A stretch of DNA of 64,000 bases, from positions 370,863-434,862 of the forward strand of contig NZ_LT962687.1 of the NCBI RefSeq assembly GCF_900199635.1. Direction: 5' to 3'. The notes under the pieces are model-generated. The model did no database searches, was not told the origin of the DNA, and was given only the letters and a program-made list of their open reading frames with translations. The translations under genes were made by a program, and so were the position numbers. Shown here in pieces: positions 25,651 through 33,510 of this stretch (its first letter is position 1; every line of letters begins with the position of its first letter). This stretch comes from Anaerotruncus massiliensis (ex Togo et al. 2026) (lineage in GTDB: Bacteria; Bacillota; Clostridia; Oscillospirales; Ruminococcaceae).

Positions 25651-27132
25651 TTAGTTTGCATAGCAGCATGCGAGCACCTGCTCGGCCGTCAGGCCGTCGT
25701 TGACGAAGCGTTCCTTCGTCCTGCCGCCCGCCATGACCTGCACGTTGTCCGTCGCCTCCAGCACCTCCTTGAGGTCGGAGGAGACAAAGACGACCGCGCT
25801 GCCCGCGTCCGCGAGCCGGCGCAGGAGCTTGTGGATCTCGGCGCGGGTCTTGACGTCCACCGCCTGGGTGGGCTCGTCGCAGAGCAGCACCTTGGGCCGG
25901 GACATCAGCGCCTTGGCGAAGACCACCTTCTGCTGGTTGCCGCCCGAAAGCTGTAGGACCGTCTGGTTGGGGCCCTCCGTCTTGATCGAGAGGGCCTCGA
26001 TCTTCTCCCGCGTGTCGGAGAGCTCCTTGCGCTCGTTCACCACGCCGAAGCGCGCGTAGCTGTCGATGGTGGAGAGCACGGTGTTCTGCTTGACGCTCAA
26101 GGACCCCACCAGCGCCTTGCCGCGCCGGTCCTCGCAGATGAGGACCATGCCGTTTTTGATCGAGCCGCCGGGGGAGGGATGCGCGATCTGCCTGCCGCAG
26201 AGGGTCACGCTGCCCTTTTCCGCCGGGCGGTAGCCGTAGATGCATTCGAGCAGCTCGGTGCGGCCGCTGCCTCCAAGCCCGAACACCCCGAGGATCTCTC
26301 CGGCGCGCACCGTGAGGCTCGCGTCCTTGACGATCCCGTCGCGGGAGGCGATGTGCTCCGCGTCGAGCAGGACCTCCCCGTACTTGCGGGAGACGGTGAG
26401 CGTTTCGCTCACCCAGTTGTCGGTCATCATCGAGATGATGGCGTCCTTGTCCACGTCCGCCGTCCTGACGGTGCCGGCCGACTGGCCGTTCTTGAAGACG
26501 GTGATCCGGTCGGTGAGGCGGAAGATCTCGTCCATCCGGTGGGTGACGTAGAGGATGGCGGTGCCCCGGGCCTTGAGCTTGCCGATCGTCTCGAAGAGCA
26601 TCTCCGCCTCCTTGTCGGTGAGGGAGGCGGTGGGCTCGTCGAGGATGAGCAGCCGGCACTCGGTCATCATGGCGCGGACGATCTCCAGCAGGGTGCGCTG
26701 GGGCGGGGAGAGCGCGGAGGCGGGGAGGCTGAGGTCGATCTCGACCTTCAGCTCCCGCATGACCGCCTCGACCCGCGCCTTCATCTTCGCCCAGTCGACG
26801 GCAAAGCCCGCTTTTTTTTCGTAGTCCATCCCCAGGTAGACGTTCTCCACCCCGCTGAAGGCGGGGATGAGGTTGCGGTCCTGGTGGATGACGTTGATGC
26901 CGATGTCCCGGCTCTGGCGCGGGTTTTCAATCCGCACCGGGCTGCCGTTCCACCACACCTCGCCGCTGTCGAGGCTGTAGACGCCCGTGAGGATTTTGAT
27001 CAGCGTGGATTTGCCCGCGCCGTTCTCCCCCACGAGGCCGTGGATCTCCCCCTCGGCGATTTCAAAGTCGATATCCTTCAGCGCATACATGCCGCCGAAC
27101 TGTTTACAAAGTTTCTTTGTCTGCAAAAGCAT
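25651..27132 (-). CDS. Sugar ABC transporter ATP-binding protein (RbsA/MglA type)
   Basis: A 493-residue protein with two ABC domains, as is typical for RbsA, MglA and XylG. The first has Walker A GENGAGKST near residue 37 and Walker B LLILDEPTAS near 160. The second half carries FGLGGSGRTELLECIYG, a degenerate Walker A, with QLSGGNQQKVVFAKAL and LLCDEPTQAVDVKTRAEI intact. It energises monosaccharide import. ATG 27132 is 8 bases after GGGAG; a GTG at 27141 is less well spaced. Confidence 0.94.
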   Translation of the reverse strand: MLLQTKKLCKQFGGMYALKDIDFEIAEGEIHGLVGENGAGKSTLIKILTGVYSLDSGEVWWNGSPVRIENPRQSRDIGINVIHQDRNLIPAFSGVENVYLGMDYEKKAGFAVDWAKMKARVEAVMRELKVEIDLSLPASALSPPQRTLLEIVRAMMTECRLLILDEPTASLTDKEAEMLFETIGKLKARGTAILYVTHRMDEIFRLTDRITVFKNGQSAGTVRTADVDKDAIISMMTDNWVSETLTVSRKYGEVLLDAEHIASRDGIVKDASLTVRAGEILGVFGLGGSGRTELLECIYGYRPAEKGSVTLCGRQIAHPSPGGSIKNGMVLICEDRRGKALVGSLSVKQNTVLSTIDSYARFGVVNERKELSDTREKIEALSIKTEGPNQTVLQLSGGNQQKVVFAKALMSRPKVLLCDEPTQAVDVKTRAEIHKLLRRLADAGSAVVFVSSDLKEVLEATDNVQVMAGGRTKERFVNDGLTAEQVLACCYAN

Positions 27133-27165
27133 TCCGTTCACTCCCGGCGAAACGATTTAGAAGCC

Positions 27166-28161
27166 TTATTCCTTGGTGATCAGGGTCGCGGGAGCGTAGC
27201 GGTCGCCCTTTTCGATCTCTTCGCCGTTGAAGAGCTTCACCAGTTCGTCCACGACGATCTGGGACATGCCCTCGAAGTTCTGCTCGACCGTGGCCTTGAG
27301 GTTGCTGCCCTCGTTGATCAGCTCGACCGCCTGGCTGTTGCCGTCCACGCCGGTGACGATGACCTCGTCGCGGCCCGCGTCCATGAGCGCCTGGGTGGCG
27401 CCGATGGCCGGCTCATCCCATCCGCACCACACCGCGGTGACGGAGTCCTTGGCGGAATTCGAGAGGATGAGGTTTTCCATGATCTTGCGGGAGTTTTCGA
27501 TCGGGCCGGGGACCTCGACGTGCTGCTCGGTGATCAGGGTGATGTCGGGGTAATCCTTGATCATGTCGTCGAACGCCTCGCAGCGCTTCACAACGCCCGG
27601 ATGCGGACGGTGGGTCAGCGCGATGACGGTGCCCTTGCCGCCCATCAGGTCCTCAAAGAGGTATTTGGTGATCAGCTGGCCCATCGCGTAGTTGTCGCTG
27701 GTGGCGTTGATCATCATGCCCTCCATGTAGCCGCTGTCGCAGCCGAAGACGGGCACGCCCGCGTCAAAGGCGGTCTGGAGCTGGGGGGCGATCTGTCCGG
27801 GGTCGCAGCTCACGATGACGATCGCGTCCGCCTTGGCGGAGACGCTGTCCTCGATGCGGCTGGCCAGCTGGCCGAAGTCGCCCTTGGTGTCGACGAGGGT
27901 GACCTCCATGCCCTCCTTCTCCATGCCGGCCTTCATCATCTCGCACATCTGGTTGGTGGTCACCGAGCTGAGGTTGGCGGTGAGGATGGAGATTTTCTTG
28001 CCGGCGGCGCCGGCCGCGGCGGGCTCGGCGGCGTCGCCGCTTTCCGCGGGCGCGGCCTGGGACGCGGGCGCGGGGGTGGAGGACGGCTCGGCGGAACCGC
28101 CGCATGCCGCCAGGGAGAGCGCCAGGATGCCTGCCAAGAGAACTGCCAATAGCTTTTTCAT
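27166..28161 (-). CDS. Sugar ABC transporter substrate-binding lipoprotein
   Basis: A 331-residue RbsB-like (Peripla_BP_4) binding protein, lipidated at Cys20 (lipobox LAAC), followed by a Ser/Pro/Ala linker to about residue 45. The type I binding fold is seen in KISILTANLSSVTTNQM, DAIVIVSCDPGQIAPQL and TAVWCGWDEPAIGATQALMDAG. AGGAGG lies 7 bases before the ATG. Second gene of the operon, 20 bases after the regulator. Ligand specificity cannot be read; family members bind ribose, xylose, galactose, allose, polyols or AI-2. Confidence 0.93.
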   Translation of the reverse strand: MKKLLAVLLAGILALSLAACGGSAEPSSTPAPASQAAPAESGDAAEPAAAGAAGKKISILTANLSSVTTNQMCEMMKAGMEKEGMEVTLVDTKGDFGQLASRIEDSVSAKADAIVIVSCDPGQIAPQLQTAFDAGVPVFGCDSGYMEGMMINATSDNYAMGQLITKYLFEDLMGGKGTVIALTHRPHPGVVKRCEAFDDMIKDYPDITLITEQHVEVPGPIENSRKIMENLILSNSAKDSVTAVWCGWDEPAIGATQALMDAGRDEVIVTGVDGNSQAVELINEGSNLKATVEQNFEGMSQIVVDELVKLFNGEEIEKGDRYAPATLITKE

Positions 28162-28181
28162 TTCATTTCCTCCTGTACTGA

Positions 28182-29120
28182 TCAATCTTCAGGTTCTTCT
28201 ATGGTTGCACGGGCGGTTTCCAAATCGGTGATGAACACGTCGATGTAACCGCTCGAAAGTGCCGCTCGGATGGAGGCCACCTTGCTACGCCCGATGGCCA
28301 GCGCGATCGTCCGGCAGCGGTCGAGCTGCCCCAGGGTCTGGCCGATCGAGCGTTCGCACAGCTCGAGGTCGAGCACCCGCCCCCGCCGGTCGAGGTAGGA
28401 GGTGCAGACCGAGGCGACCGCGCCCTCCGCCTTCAGCCGTTCGATGTCCCGGGCGCTCAGTGCGCCGCTCTGGGCGGTGGTGGAGCGCAGGTCGATCTGG
28501 CCGATCCCGACGATCGCGGCGTCGCATTTCGCGCCCTTTTCGAGGACGGCGGCGATGTCCGGCTCCCTTACGAGCATATCCCGCGACTCCCGGCTCTGCA
28601 CGATGACGGGCGCGTTGAGGATGTAGCAGCTGCCGCCGGAGCACTCCGCGAGCCGCTGGGCGATGGCGTTGGCGTGCCAGTTGACGCTTCCCGACCCGAT
28701 GCCGCCCACGAGGGGGACGCACTCGAGCCCGCGCCGCTCGAGCCTGCCGATCGACCAGACCACGCGGCTGATCGTCTGCCCGCTCATGACGCCGACGCAC
28801 TCCCCGTCGGCGATGTACGCGTCGAGGTACTCCGCCGCCATCCGCCCGAAGGTCTCGGGGCTGCCGTCCCGGGTGTCGAGCACGAGGGCGTCCTTCAGCC
28901 GGTAGCGCCCGGCCAGCGCGCGGCCCAGGTTGGTCTCGTCCTCGAAGGGGTTGTTGATCTTGATCGAGACGATGTTTTTCGACCGCGCGCAGGTCAGCAT
29001 CCGGCTGATCTGCGGGCGGGAGATCCCCATCAGGGCGGAGATCTCCTTCTGGCTGAGGTTCTCCTCGTAATAGAGGCGGCAGACCTTTACCATCATGCGC
29101 AGGTTGTCAGTGATTGCCAT
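28182..29120 (-). CDS. SorC/DeoR-family sugar-responsive regulator
   Basis: A 312-residue SorC-family regulator. The N-terminal helix-turn-helix covers about residues 10-50 (YYEENLSQKEISALMGISRP and QISRMLT). The rest is the sugar-phosphate-binding domain, with GVMSGQTISRVVWSI and a C-terminal RTIALAIGRSKVASIRAAL. GAGGTGAGG lies just before ATG 29120; in-frame upstream codons lack an RBS. It is the first gene of the operon regulator-binding protein-ATPase-permease-TrpA-like-kinase, so it probably controls its own operon through the palindrome at 29291-29306. Confidence 0.9.
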   Translation of the reverse strand: MAITDNLRMMVKVCRLYYEENLSQKEISALMGISRPQISRMLTCARSKNIVSIKINNPFEDETNLGRALAGRYRLKDALVLDTRDGSPETFGRMAAEYLDAYIADGECVGVMSGQTISRVVWSIGRLERRGLECVPLVGGIGSGSVNWHANAIAQRLAECSGGSCYILNAPVIVQSRESRDMLVREPDIAAVLEKGAKCDAAIVGIGQIDLRSTTAQSGALSARDIERLKAEGAVASVCTSYLDRRGRVLDLELCERSIGQTLGQLDRCRTIALAIGRSKVASIRAALSSGYIDVFITDLETARATIEEPED

Positions 29121-29278
29121 AACCTCACCTCGCTTGAACATCTGTTCCAATCCTGAAATTGAGTTCACCTGCATCGTATCACCCTTTTTCCGCGATGTAA
29201 ATACTTTTCGGGCGATTCCCTCCGGAAATTACTTTCAAATCCAACAAGGTACACAAGCGCGTTTTTTCCGGATTGTAC

Positions 29279-29306
29279 ATTCTATCATCATTGAAATTTA
29301 TTTCAA
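29279..29306 (-). promoter_or_regulatory. Promoter and overlapping operator of the SorC sugar operon
   Basis: On the minus strand TTGAAA (29306-29301) and TAGAAT (29284-29279) are 16 bases apart. The perfect inverted repeat TTGAAAT-TT-ATTTCAA at 29291-29306 covers the -35 box. TTGAA/TTCAA half-sites resemble known SorC/DeoR-type operators, so this is the likely site of the encoded regulator. Confidence 0.6.
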
Positions 29307-29406
29307 AATCACCGTTTTGACGCCCCGCCCCGTCCGGGGTGTCCCGCCGGGCGCTCCGAACGGGTTTTATAGGCAGCGGGAGGAACCGGCGCGCGGGCAA
29401 ATGAGG

Positions 29407-29435
29407 TTGCCTTCAGCGGTTCGATGCGGTAAAAT
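29407..29435 (+). promoter_or_regulatory. Promoter of the NfeD-flotillin operon
   Basis: TTGCCT (29407-29412) and TAAAAT (29430-29435) with a 17-base spacer lie 25 bases upstream of the NfeD-like start, after GAGAGGGGG. Confidence 0.6.
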
Positions 29436-29459
29436 AGGAAGCAGAGAGGGGGCGTCGGC

Positions 29460-30218
29460 ATGGATCTGGAACGGATGCGGGTGATCTACAACTGTTTCAT
29501 CGCGGGCGGCTTCGTGGTGCCCGTCCTGGACGTGCTCGTGGGGGCGATCGGCGGCGCGCTCGACCTGGGCGCGGACGCGGATGTCGGCGCCGACGCCTCA
29601 ATGGACCTGGATGCCGGGCTCGACGCGGATGCGGACTTCGACGTGGACCTCGACACGGACGTGGATTTGGACGCGGACATGGACCTCGACGCGGATCTCG
29701 ATATGGACGCGGACATGGACGCGGACCTCTCCGCCGAAGCGCCCGCGGACGCGGGCGCGGAAGGCGCGCATGTGTCCGCCGCGGGGCGCGCCCACGCGCC
29801 CGTCATCATCAACCTGATGACCCTCTCCCTGACCGCGGTGGTGTTCGGCGCGGTGGGCAGGCTCTGCCTGACCAGGCTGCCGCCCGCCGCGGGGCTGGTC
29901 GTGTCCGCGGCCTCGGGGCTGCTGGCGGGCTGGCTGCTCGGCCGCTTCGTGATCCTCCCGCTCAAGCGCAACCGCTCTTACGCGGCGGGCATCCGGGAGA
30001 TCAAGGGGCAGGAGGGCGTCGTGACGCTCGAGCTGCGGGACGACTTCGTGGGGACGATCCGGGTGCACAGCGCGTCCGGGAGCCTCGTTTCCTACGACGC
30101 GCGCCCGGCGGAGGGGATCGCGCGGATCCCCGTGGGGCAGGCCGTAACCGTTGTGGAGGTCGATCCGGAAAGGATGGTGTGTATCGCGGCTCCACTGGAA
30201 GATAAACAAGAGTCATAG
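29460..30218 (+). CDS. NfeD-like membrane protein with an Asp-X repeat
   Basis: A 252-residue membrane protein paired with flotillin. Order: an N-terminal hydrophobic segment (about 8-32), then an acidic stretch from about 35 to 95 in which nearly every second residue is Asp (for example [17 protein letters not shown]), then two or three membrane helices (about 115-168), and a C-terminal NfeD-type OB-fold domain beginning [11 protein letters not shown]. NfeD proteins accompany flotillins in membrane microdomains and stress tolerance. The Asp repeat is not part of the known family and looks like a cation-binding or repulsive spacer. The flotillin gene starts 15 bases after the stop. Confidence 0.83.
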   Translation: MDLERMRVIYNCFIAGGFVVPVLDVLVGAIGGALDLGADADVGADASMDLDAGLDADADFDVDLDTDVDLDADMDLDADLDMDADMDADLSAEAPADAGAEGAHVSAAGRAHAPVIINLMTLSLTAVVFGAVGRLCLTRLPPAAGLVVSAASGLLAGWLLGRFVILPLKRNRSYAAGIREIKGQEGVVTLELRDDFVGTIRVHSASGSLVSYDARPAEGIARIPVGQAVTVVEVDPERMVCIAAPLEDKQES

Positions 30219-30232
30219 GGGAGGTAACGTGT

Positions 30233-31861
30233 ATGGAGTATCTGATTACAATCGGAATTGTGGCGGCGGCCGTGGTTTTGATCCTGATCTGTATCCTGTC
30301 GACCTGGAAGAAGGTTCCGGCGGATAAGGCGGCGATCGTCACCGGCCTGGGGAAGGCTAAGGTCATCACCGGCGGCGGCGTCATCGTGATCCCCGTCATG
30401 CAGCGGATCGACTATGTGACGCTGGAGAACATGAGCTTTGACGTGAACATGCAGGGCACCCTGACCGCCGACGCCGTCCCGATCGAAGCCAACGGCACGG
30501 TGGTCGTCAAGATCAAGAACGACGAGACGATGATCCGTTCGGCCGTCGAGCAGTTCAACTGCGGGCGCGAGGCGGAGACCCGCCAGCACATCGTGGACAC
30601 CGCGCGCGACGTCTGCGAGGGCCGCCTGCGCGAGATCATCGCGGATATGACCGCGGAACAGCTCTACAAGGACCGCAAGACCTTTTCCGAGCGGGTCAAG
30701 GAGGTCGCGGAGGAGCAGCTCAAGGAGCTGGGGCTGGAGCTCAAATCCTTCACGATCAAGGGCATCGGGGACCAGAACGGATACTTCGAGGCGCTGAGCA
30801 AGCCGCAGATCGCGGCGGTCAAGCGGGACGCGGAGATCGCGCAGGCCGAGGCGATCAAGGAGAGCATGATCAAGACCTCCGAGGCCAAGCGCGCGGGCGA
30901 GCAGGCCCGTCTGGAGGCGGAGGCCCGCGTGGCCGAGGCCAAAAAGGACGCGGACATCAAAAAGCTCAACTACGAGCGGGAGCGCCAGACCACCCAGGCG
31001 ATTTCCGACGCGGCGTACAGCATCCAGCAGAACGTCACCCTGAAGGACATCACCAACACCGAGATGGACGCCAACGTCCTCAAGGAGCAGCGCGCCAAGG
31101 AGGTCCGCGAGGCGGAGATCCAGATCCTGATCGCGGCGGAGCAGAAGAACATCGACCTTGCCAAGCGCAAGGCGGAGCGCAAGGAAGCCGAGCTGCTCGA
31201 AACGATGGTGAAGCCCTCCGAGGCGGAGAAGCAGAAGGCCCAGCTCGCCGCGGAAGCGCAGAAGATCGCGGCGATCCTGCGCGCGGAGGCCGAGGCGGAG
31301 GCCAAGCGCCTCGACGCGGCGGCGCGGGCGGACGCGATGAAGCTCGACGCCGAGGCGCAGGCCGCGGCGAAGAAGATGGACGCGGCGGCGCAGGCGGAGC
31401 GCATCAAGCAGGAGGGCGTCGCGCAGGCGGAGATCACCGAAAAGCAGGGCCTCGCGCAGGCCGAGGCGGTCAAGCAGCTGGGCCTTGCGGAGGCCGAGGC
31501 GCTTGAGAAGAAGGCCGAGGCGCTGGCCAAGATGAACGACGCGGGCAAGCTGCAGATGGTCATTGAAAAGCTGCCGGAGATCGCCCGCGCGGTCGCGGAG
31601 CCGATGGCGAAGATCGGCAACATCACGATCATCGGCGGCGGCTCGGAAAACGGGGACGGCGCCGGCGCGGCGGACGTGGCCCGCTATACGGTGGGCGCGC
31701 TCAAGGCGGTCAACGAGGCGCTCAAGGACACGATCGGCTTCGACATGACCGAGGTCATGCGCGCCAACACCTTCGAGGCCAGGACCACCCGCAACGTCCA
31801 TATGGATATGGACGTCTCCCGGAACGAACCGGAAGGCCCCGCGGACACTCCGAAAAAATAA
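30233..31861 (+). CDS. floT: Flotillin family protein
   Basis: A 542-residue flotillin (YuaG/FloT-like). An N-terminal hydrophobic hairpin (about 3-22) anchors it; the SPFH/PHB domain runs to about residue 190 with ADKAAIVTGLGKAKVITGGG and MQGTLTADAVPIEANGT; a long Ala/Glu/Lys-rich coiled coil with EA repeats extends to about 430; the C-terminus contains EKLPEIARAVAEPMAKIGNI. It scaffolds functional membrane microdomains together with the NfeD partner just upstream. AGGGGAGG precedes the start, and a strong terminator ends the two-gene operon. Confidence 0.95.
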   Translation: MEYLITIGIVAAAVVLILICILSTWKKVPADKAAIVTGLGKAKVITGGGVIVIPVMQRIDYVTLENMSFDVNMQGTLTADAVPIEANGTVVVKIKNDETMIRSAVEQFNCGREAETRQHIVDTARDVCEGRLREIIADMTAEQLYKDRKTFSERVKEVAEEQLKELGLELKSFTIKGIGDQNGYFEALSKPQIAAVKRDAEIAQAEAIKESMIKTSEAKRAGEQARLEAEARVAEAKKDADIKKLNYERERQTTQAISDAAYSIQQNVTLKDITNTEMDANVLKEQRAKEVREAEIQILIAAEQKNIDLAKRKAERKEAELLETMVKPSEAEKQKAQLAAEAQKIAAILRAEAEAEAKRLDAAARADAMKLDAEAQAAAKKMDAAAQAERIKQEGVAQAEITEKQGLAQAEAVKQLGLAEAEALEKKAEALAKMNDAGKLQMVIEKLPEIARAVAEPMAKIGNITIIGGGSENGDGAGAADVARYTVGALKAVNEALKDTIGFDMTEVMRANTFEARTTRNVHMDMDVSRNEPEGPADTPKK

Positions 31862-31877
31862 GCGCGTAAGCGTGCCG

Positions 31878-31910
31878 AACGCCCCCCTGCCGCGGCAGGG
31901 GGGCGTTTTC
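31878..31910 (+). terminator. Terminator after flotillin
   Basis: A 14-bp perfect stem, AACGCCCCCCTGCC with its complement, closes a GC-containing tight loop and runs into TTTT. Confidence 0.9.
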
Positions 31911-31959
31911 CGGTTTGCCCAGCGTGGAGGCGGGGTACGCGCGCGGGGCAAAGTTTTTA

Positions 31960-32004
31960 TTGACATATGCCGGATATTGCGCTATAATAACTGACATATA
32001 CCGG
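31960..32004 (+). promoter_or_regulatory. Promoter with flanking direct repeats (DUF134 gene)
   Basis: TTGACA (31960-31965), a 17-base spacer and TATAAT (31983-31988) form a near-perfect promoter. The 13-mer TGACATATGCCGG at 31961-31973 recurs as TGACATATACCGG at 31992-32004, 31 bases apart (three helical turns), covering the -35 box and the start site. This looks like a pair of operator sites, perhaps for autoregulation by the encoded HTH protein. Confidence 0.75.
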
Positions 32005-32024
32005 AAACATCGGGAGGCGATCGG

Positions 32025-32420
32025 ATGCCGCGGCCAACAAAATGCAGGCGTATCTGCGAACTGCCCAGGCGGGAACGGTTCGGGCCGCTGGACGGCCCGC
32101 CGGAGGACGCCGTGGAGATGACGGTGGATGAATACGAGGTCATCCGCCTGATCGACCTGCTCGATTACACGCAGGAGGAGTGCGCCGCGCAGATCGGCGT
32201 CGCGCGCACCACCGTCCAGACGGTTTACGACCGGGCGCGCGGGAAGCTGGCCGACGCGCTCGTCAACGGCAGGATGCTGACGATCCGGGGCGGGGAGTAC
32301 GCGCTCTGCGCCCACGCGGACCACTGCTGTGGCAGGAATTGTAAAAAACGGTGCTGTGAAAAACGGCGCTGCCAATTATTAGATGGGGGTCATTACGATG
32401 AAAATTGCGGTCACTTATGA
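32025..32420 (+). CDS. DUF134 family helix-turn-helix protein with Cys-rich tail
   Basis: A 131-residue protein of the DUF134 family. It starts MPRPTKCRRICELP, the family N-terminal signature, followed by MTVDEYEVIRLIDLLDYTQEECA and a sigma-70-like HTH (AAQIGVARTTVQTVYDRARG, about 65-84). The C-terminal 35 residues hold nine Cys and several His (HADHCCGRNCKKRCC), which suggests metal or Fe-S binding. AGGCG sits near the ATG. It overlaps the NifX-like gene by 23 bases, a common partnership. Likely a metal- or redox-sensing regulator. Confidence 0.85.
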   Translation: MPRPTKCRRICELPRRERFGPLDGPPEDAVEMTVDEYEVIRLIDLLDYTQEECAAQIGVARTTVQTVYDRARGKLADALVNGRMLTIRGGEYALCAHADHCCGRNCKKRCCEKRRCQLLDGGHYDENCGHL

Positions 32421-32781
32421 AAACGGACAGGTCTTCCAGCACTTCGGACACACCGGGCAGTTCAAGGTGTACGAGGTCGCGGACGGCAAAGTCGTCTCCT
32501 CCGCCGTCCTGCCCACGAACGGCAGCGGCCACGGCGCGCTGGCGGGCTTTCTGCGGGAGCGCGGCGTGGATACGCTGATCTGCGGCGGCATCGGCGGCGG
32601 CGCGCGCACCGCGCTGGCCGAAGCGGGCATCACCCTCTATCCGGGCGCCTCGGGGGAGGCGGACGCGCAGGTCGCGGCGCTGCTGGCGGGCAGCCTGTCC
32701 TACGATCCGGACACCGTCTGCGCCCACCACGAGGGCCATGGTGAGGGGCACGACTGCGGGAGCCACTCCTGCGGCCACTGA
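32398..32781 (+). CDS. NifB/NifX-family (dinitrogenase iron-molybdenum cofactor-type) protein
   Basis: A 127-residue protein of the NifX/NafY/MTH1175-like superfamily, alpha/beta fold. MKIAVTYENGQVFQHFGHTGQFKVYEV and TLICGGIGGGARTALAEAGI are typical. The last 20 residues are His/Cys-rich (HHEGHGEGHDCG then HSCGH), a probable metal-binding tail. The GGGGGT RBS lies 7 bases before ATG 32398, inside the end of the DUF134 gene. No nitrogenase genes are present, so it is a stand-alone metal-cluster-associated protein of unknown role. Confidence 0.85.
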   Translation: MKIAVTYENGQVFQHFGHTGQFKVYEVADGKVVSSAVLPTNGSGHGALAGFLRERGVDTLICGGIGGGARTALAEAGITLYPGASGEADAQVAALLAGSLSYDPDTVCAHHEGHGEGHDCGSHSCGH

Positions 32782-32890
32782 CGGCGCGCACGCGCTGAGA
32801 TTTTAAAGGTTTCGCCCGCCTTTTTCAAAAGGCGGCGGGCCCGCGGGGCGGCGCCCCGAGGCGTCCGCCGCCCGTTGCGGCGGCGTGAAG

Positions 32891-32930
32891 GGACCGGCGG
32901 ACGCGACGCGTCCGCCGGTCCTCTTTCTTT
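32891..32930 (+). terminator. Terminator after the NifX-like gene
   Basis: Perfect 14-bp stem GGACCGGCGGACGC with its complement around a GAC loop, followed by TCTTTCTTT. Confidence 0.85.
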
Positions 32931-33029
32931 CCGCGCGGAGGAAGGGGCTTGCGTGCGGTGCGCGGATGTAGTAAACTGAACAGGACAGTAAGAATATCCG
33001 GGCCAGCCCCGGCTTTGATGGAGGTCATT

Positions 33030-33506
33030 ATGGTTACGATTCAGATGGAAAACGGCAAGGAGATCAAAATCGAGCTCTACCCCGACGTGGCGCCCGCCAC
33101 GGTGGAGAACTTCGTGAACCTTGTCAAGGACGGCTTTTATGACGGGCTCATCTTCCACCGCGTCATCCCCGGCTTCATGATCCAGGGCGGCTGCCCGCAG
33201 GGCACCGGCATGGGCGGTCCCGGCCATACGATCAAGGGCGAATTCGCCGCCAACGGCGTAAAGAACGACCTCAAGCACACCCGCGGCGTCCTTTCGATGG
33301 CGCGTTCGGGCAACCCGAATTCGGCAGGCTCCCAGTTCTTCATCATGCACGCCGACGCGCCCCACCTCGACGGGCAGTACGCCGCATTCGGCAAGGTGAT
33401 CGAGGGCATGGACGTCGTGGATGAGATCGCCGCTGTCCCGACCGACTACTCCGACCGGCCCAAGAAGGTCCAGCGGATGGCAAAGGTCACCTATACCGAG
33501 GACTAA
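33030..33506 (+). CDS. Peptidyl-prolyl cis-trans isomerase, cyclophilin type
   Basis: A 158-residue cytosolic cyclophilin that catalyses proline isomerisation. Catalytic and binding residues of the family are visible in LIFHRVIPGFMIQGGCPQGTG (Arg and Phe), LSMARSGNPNSAGSQFFI and HLDGQYAAFGKV. GGAGG lies just upstream of ATG 33030; ATG 33018 in frame overlaps that RBS and is less likely. The CPBP protease gene starts 4 bases after the stop, so they are probably co-transcribed. Confidence 0.95.
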   Translation: MVTIQMENGKEIKIELYPDVAPATVENFVNLVKDGFYDGLIFHRVIPGFMIQGGCPQGTGMGGPGHTIKGEFAANGVKNDLKHTRGVLSMARSGNPNSAGSQFFIMHADAPHLDGQYAAFGKVIEGMDVVDEIAAVPTDYSDRPKKVQRMAKVTYTED

Positions 33507-33510
33507 GCGG

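Noticed and set aside
32398-32781. Nitrogenase cofactor gene nifX
   Set aside because: Only the superfamily fold is shared; no nif structural or assembly genes are seen, and the partner is DUF134.
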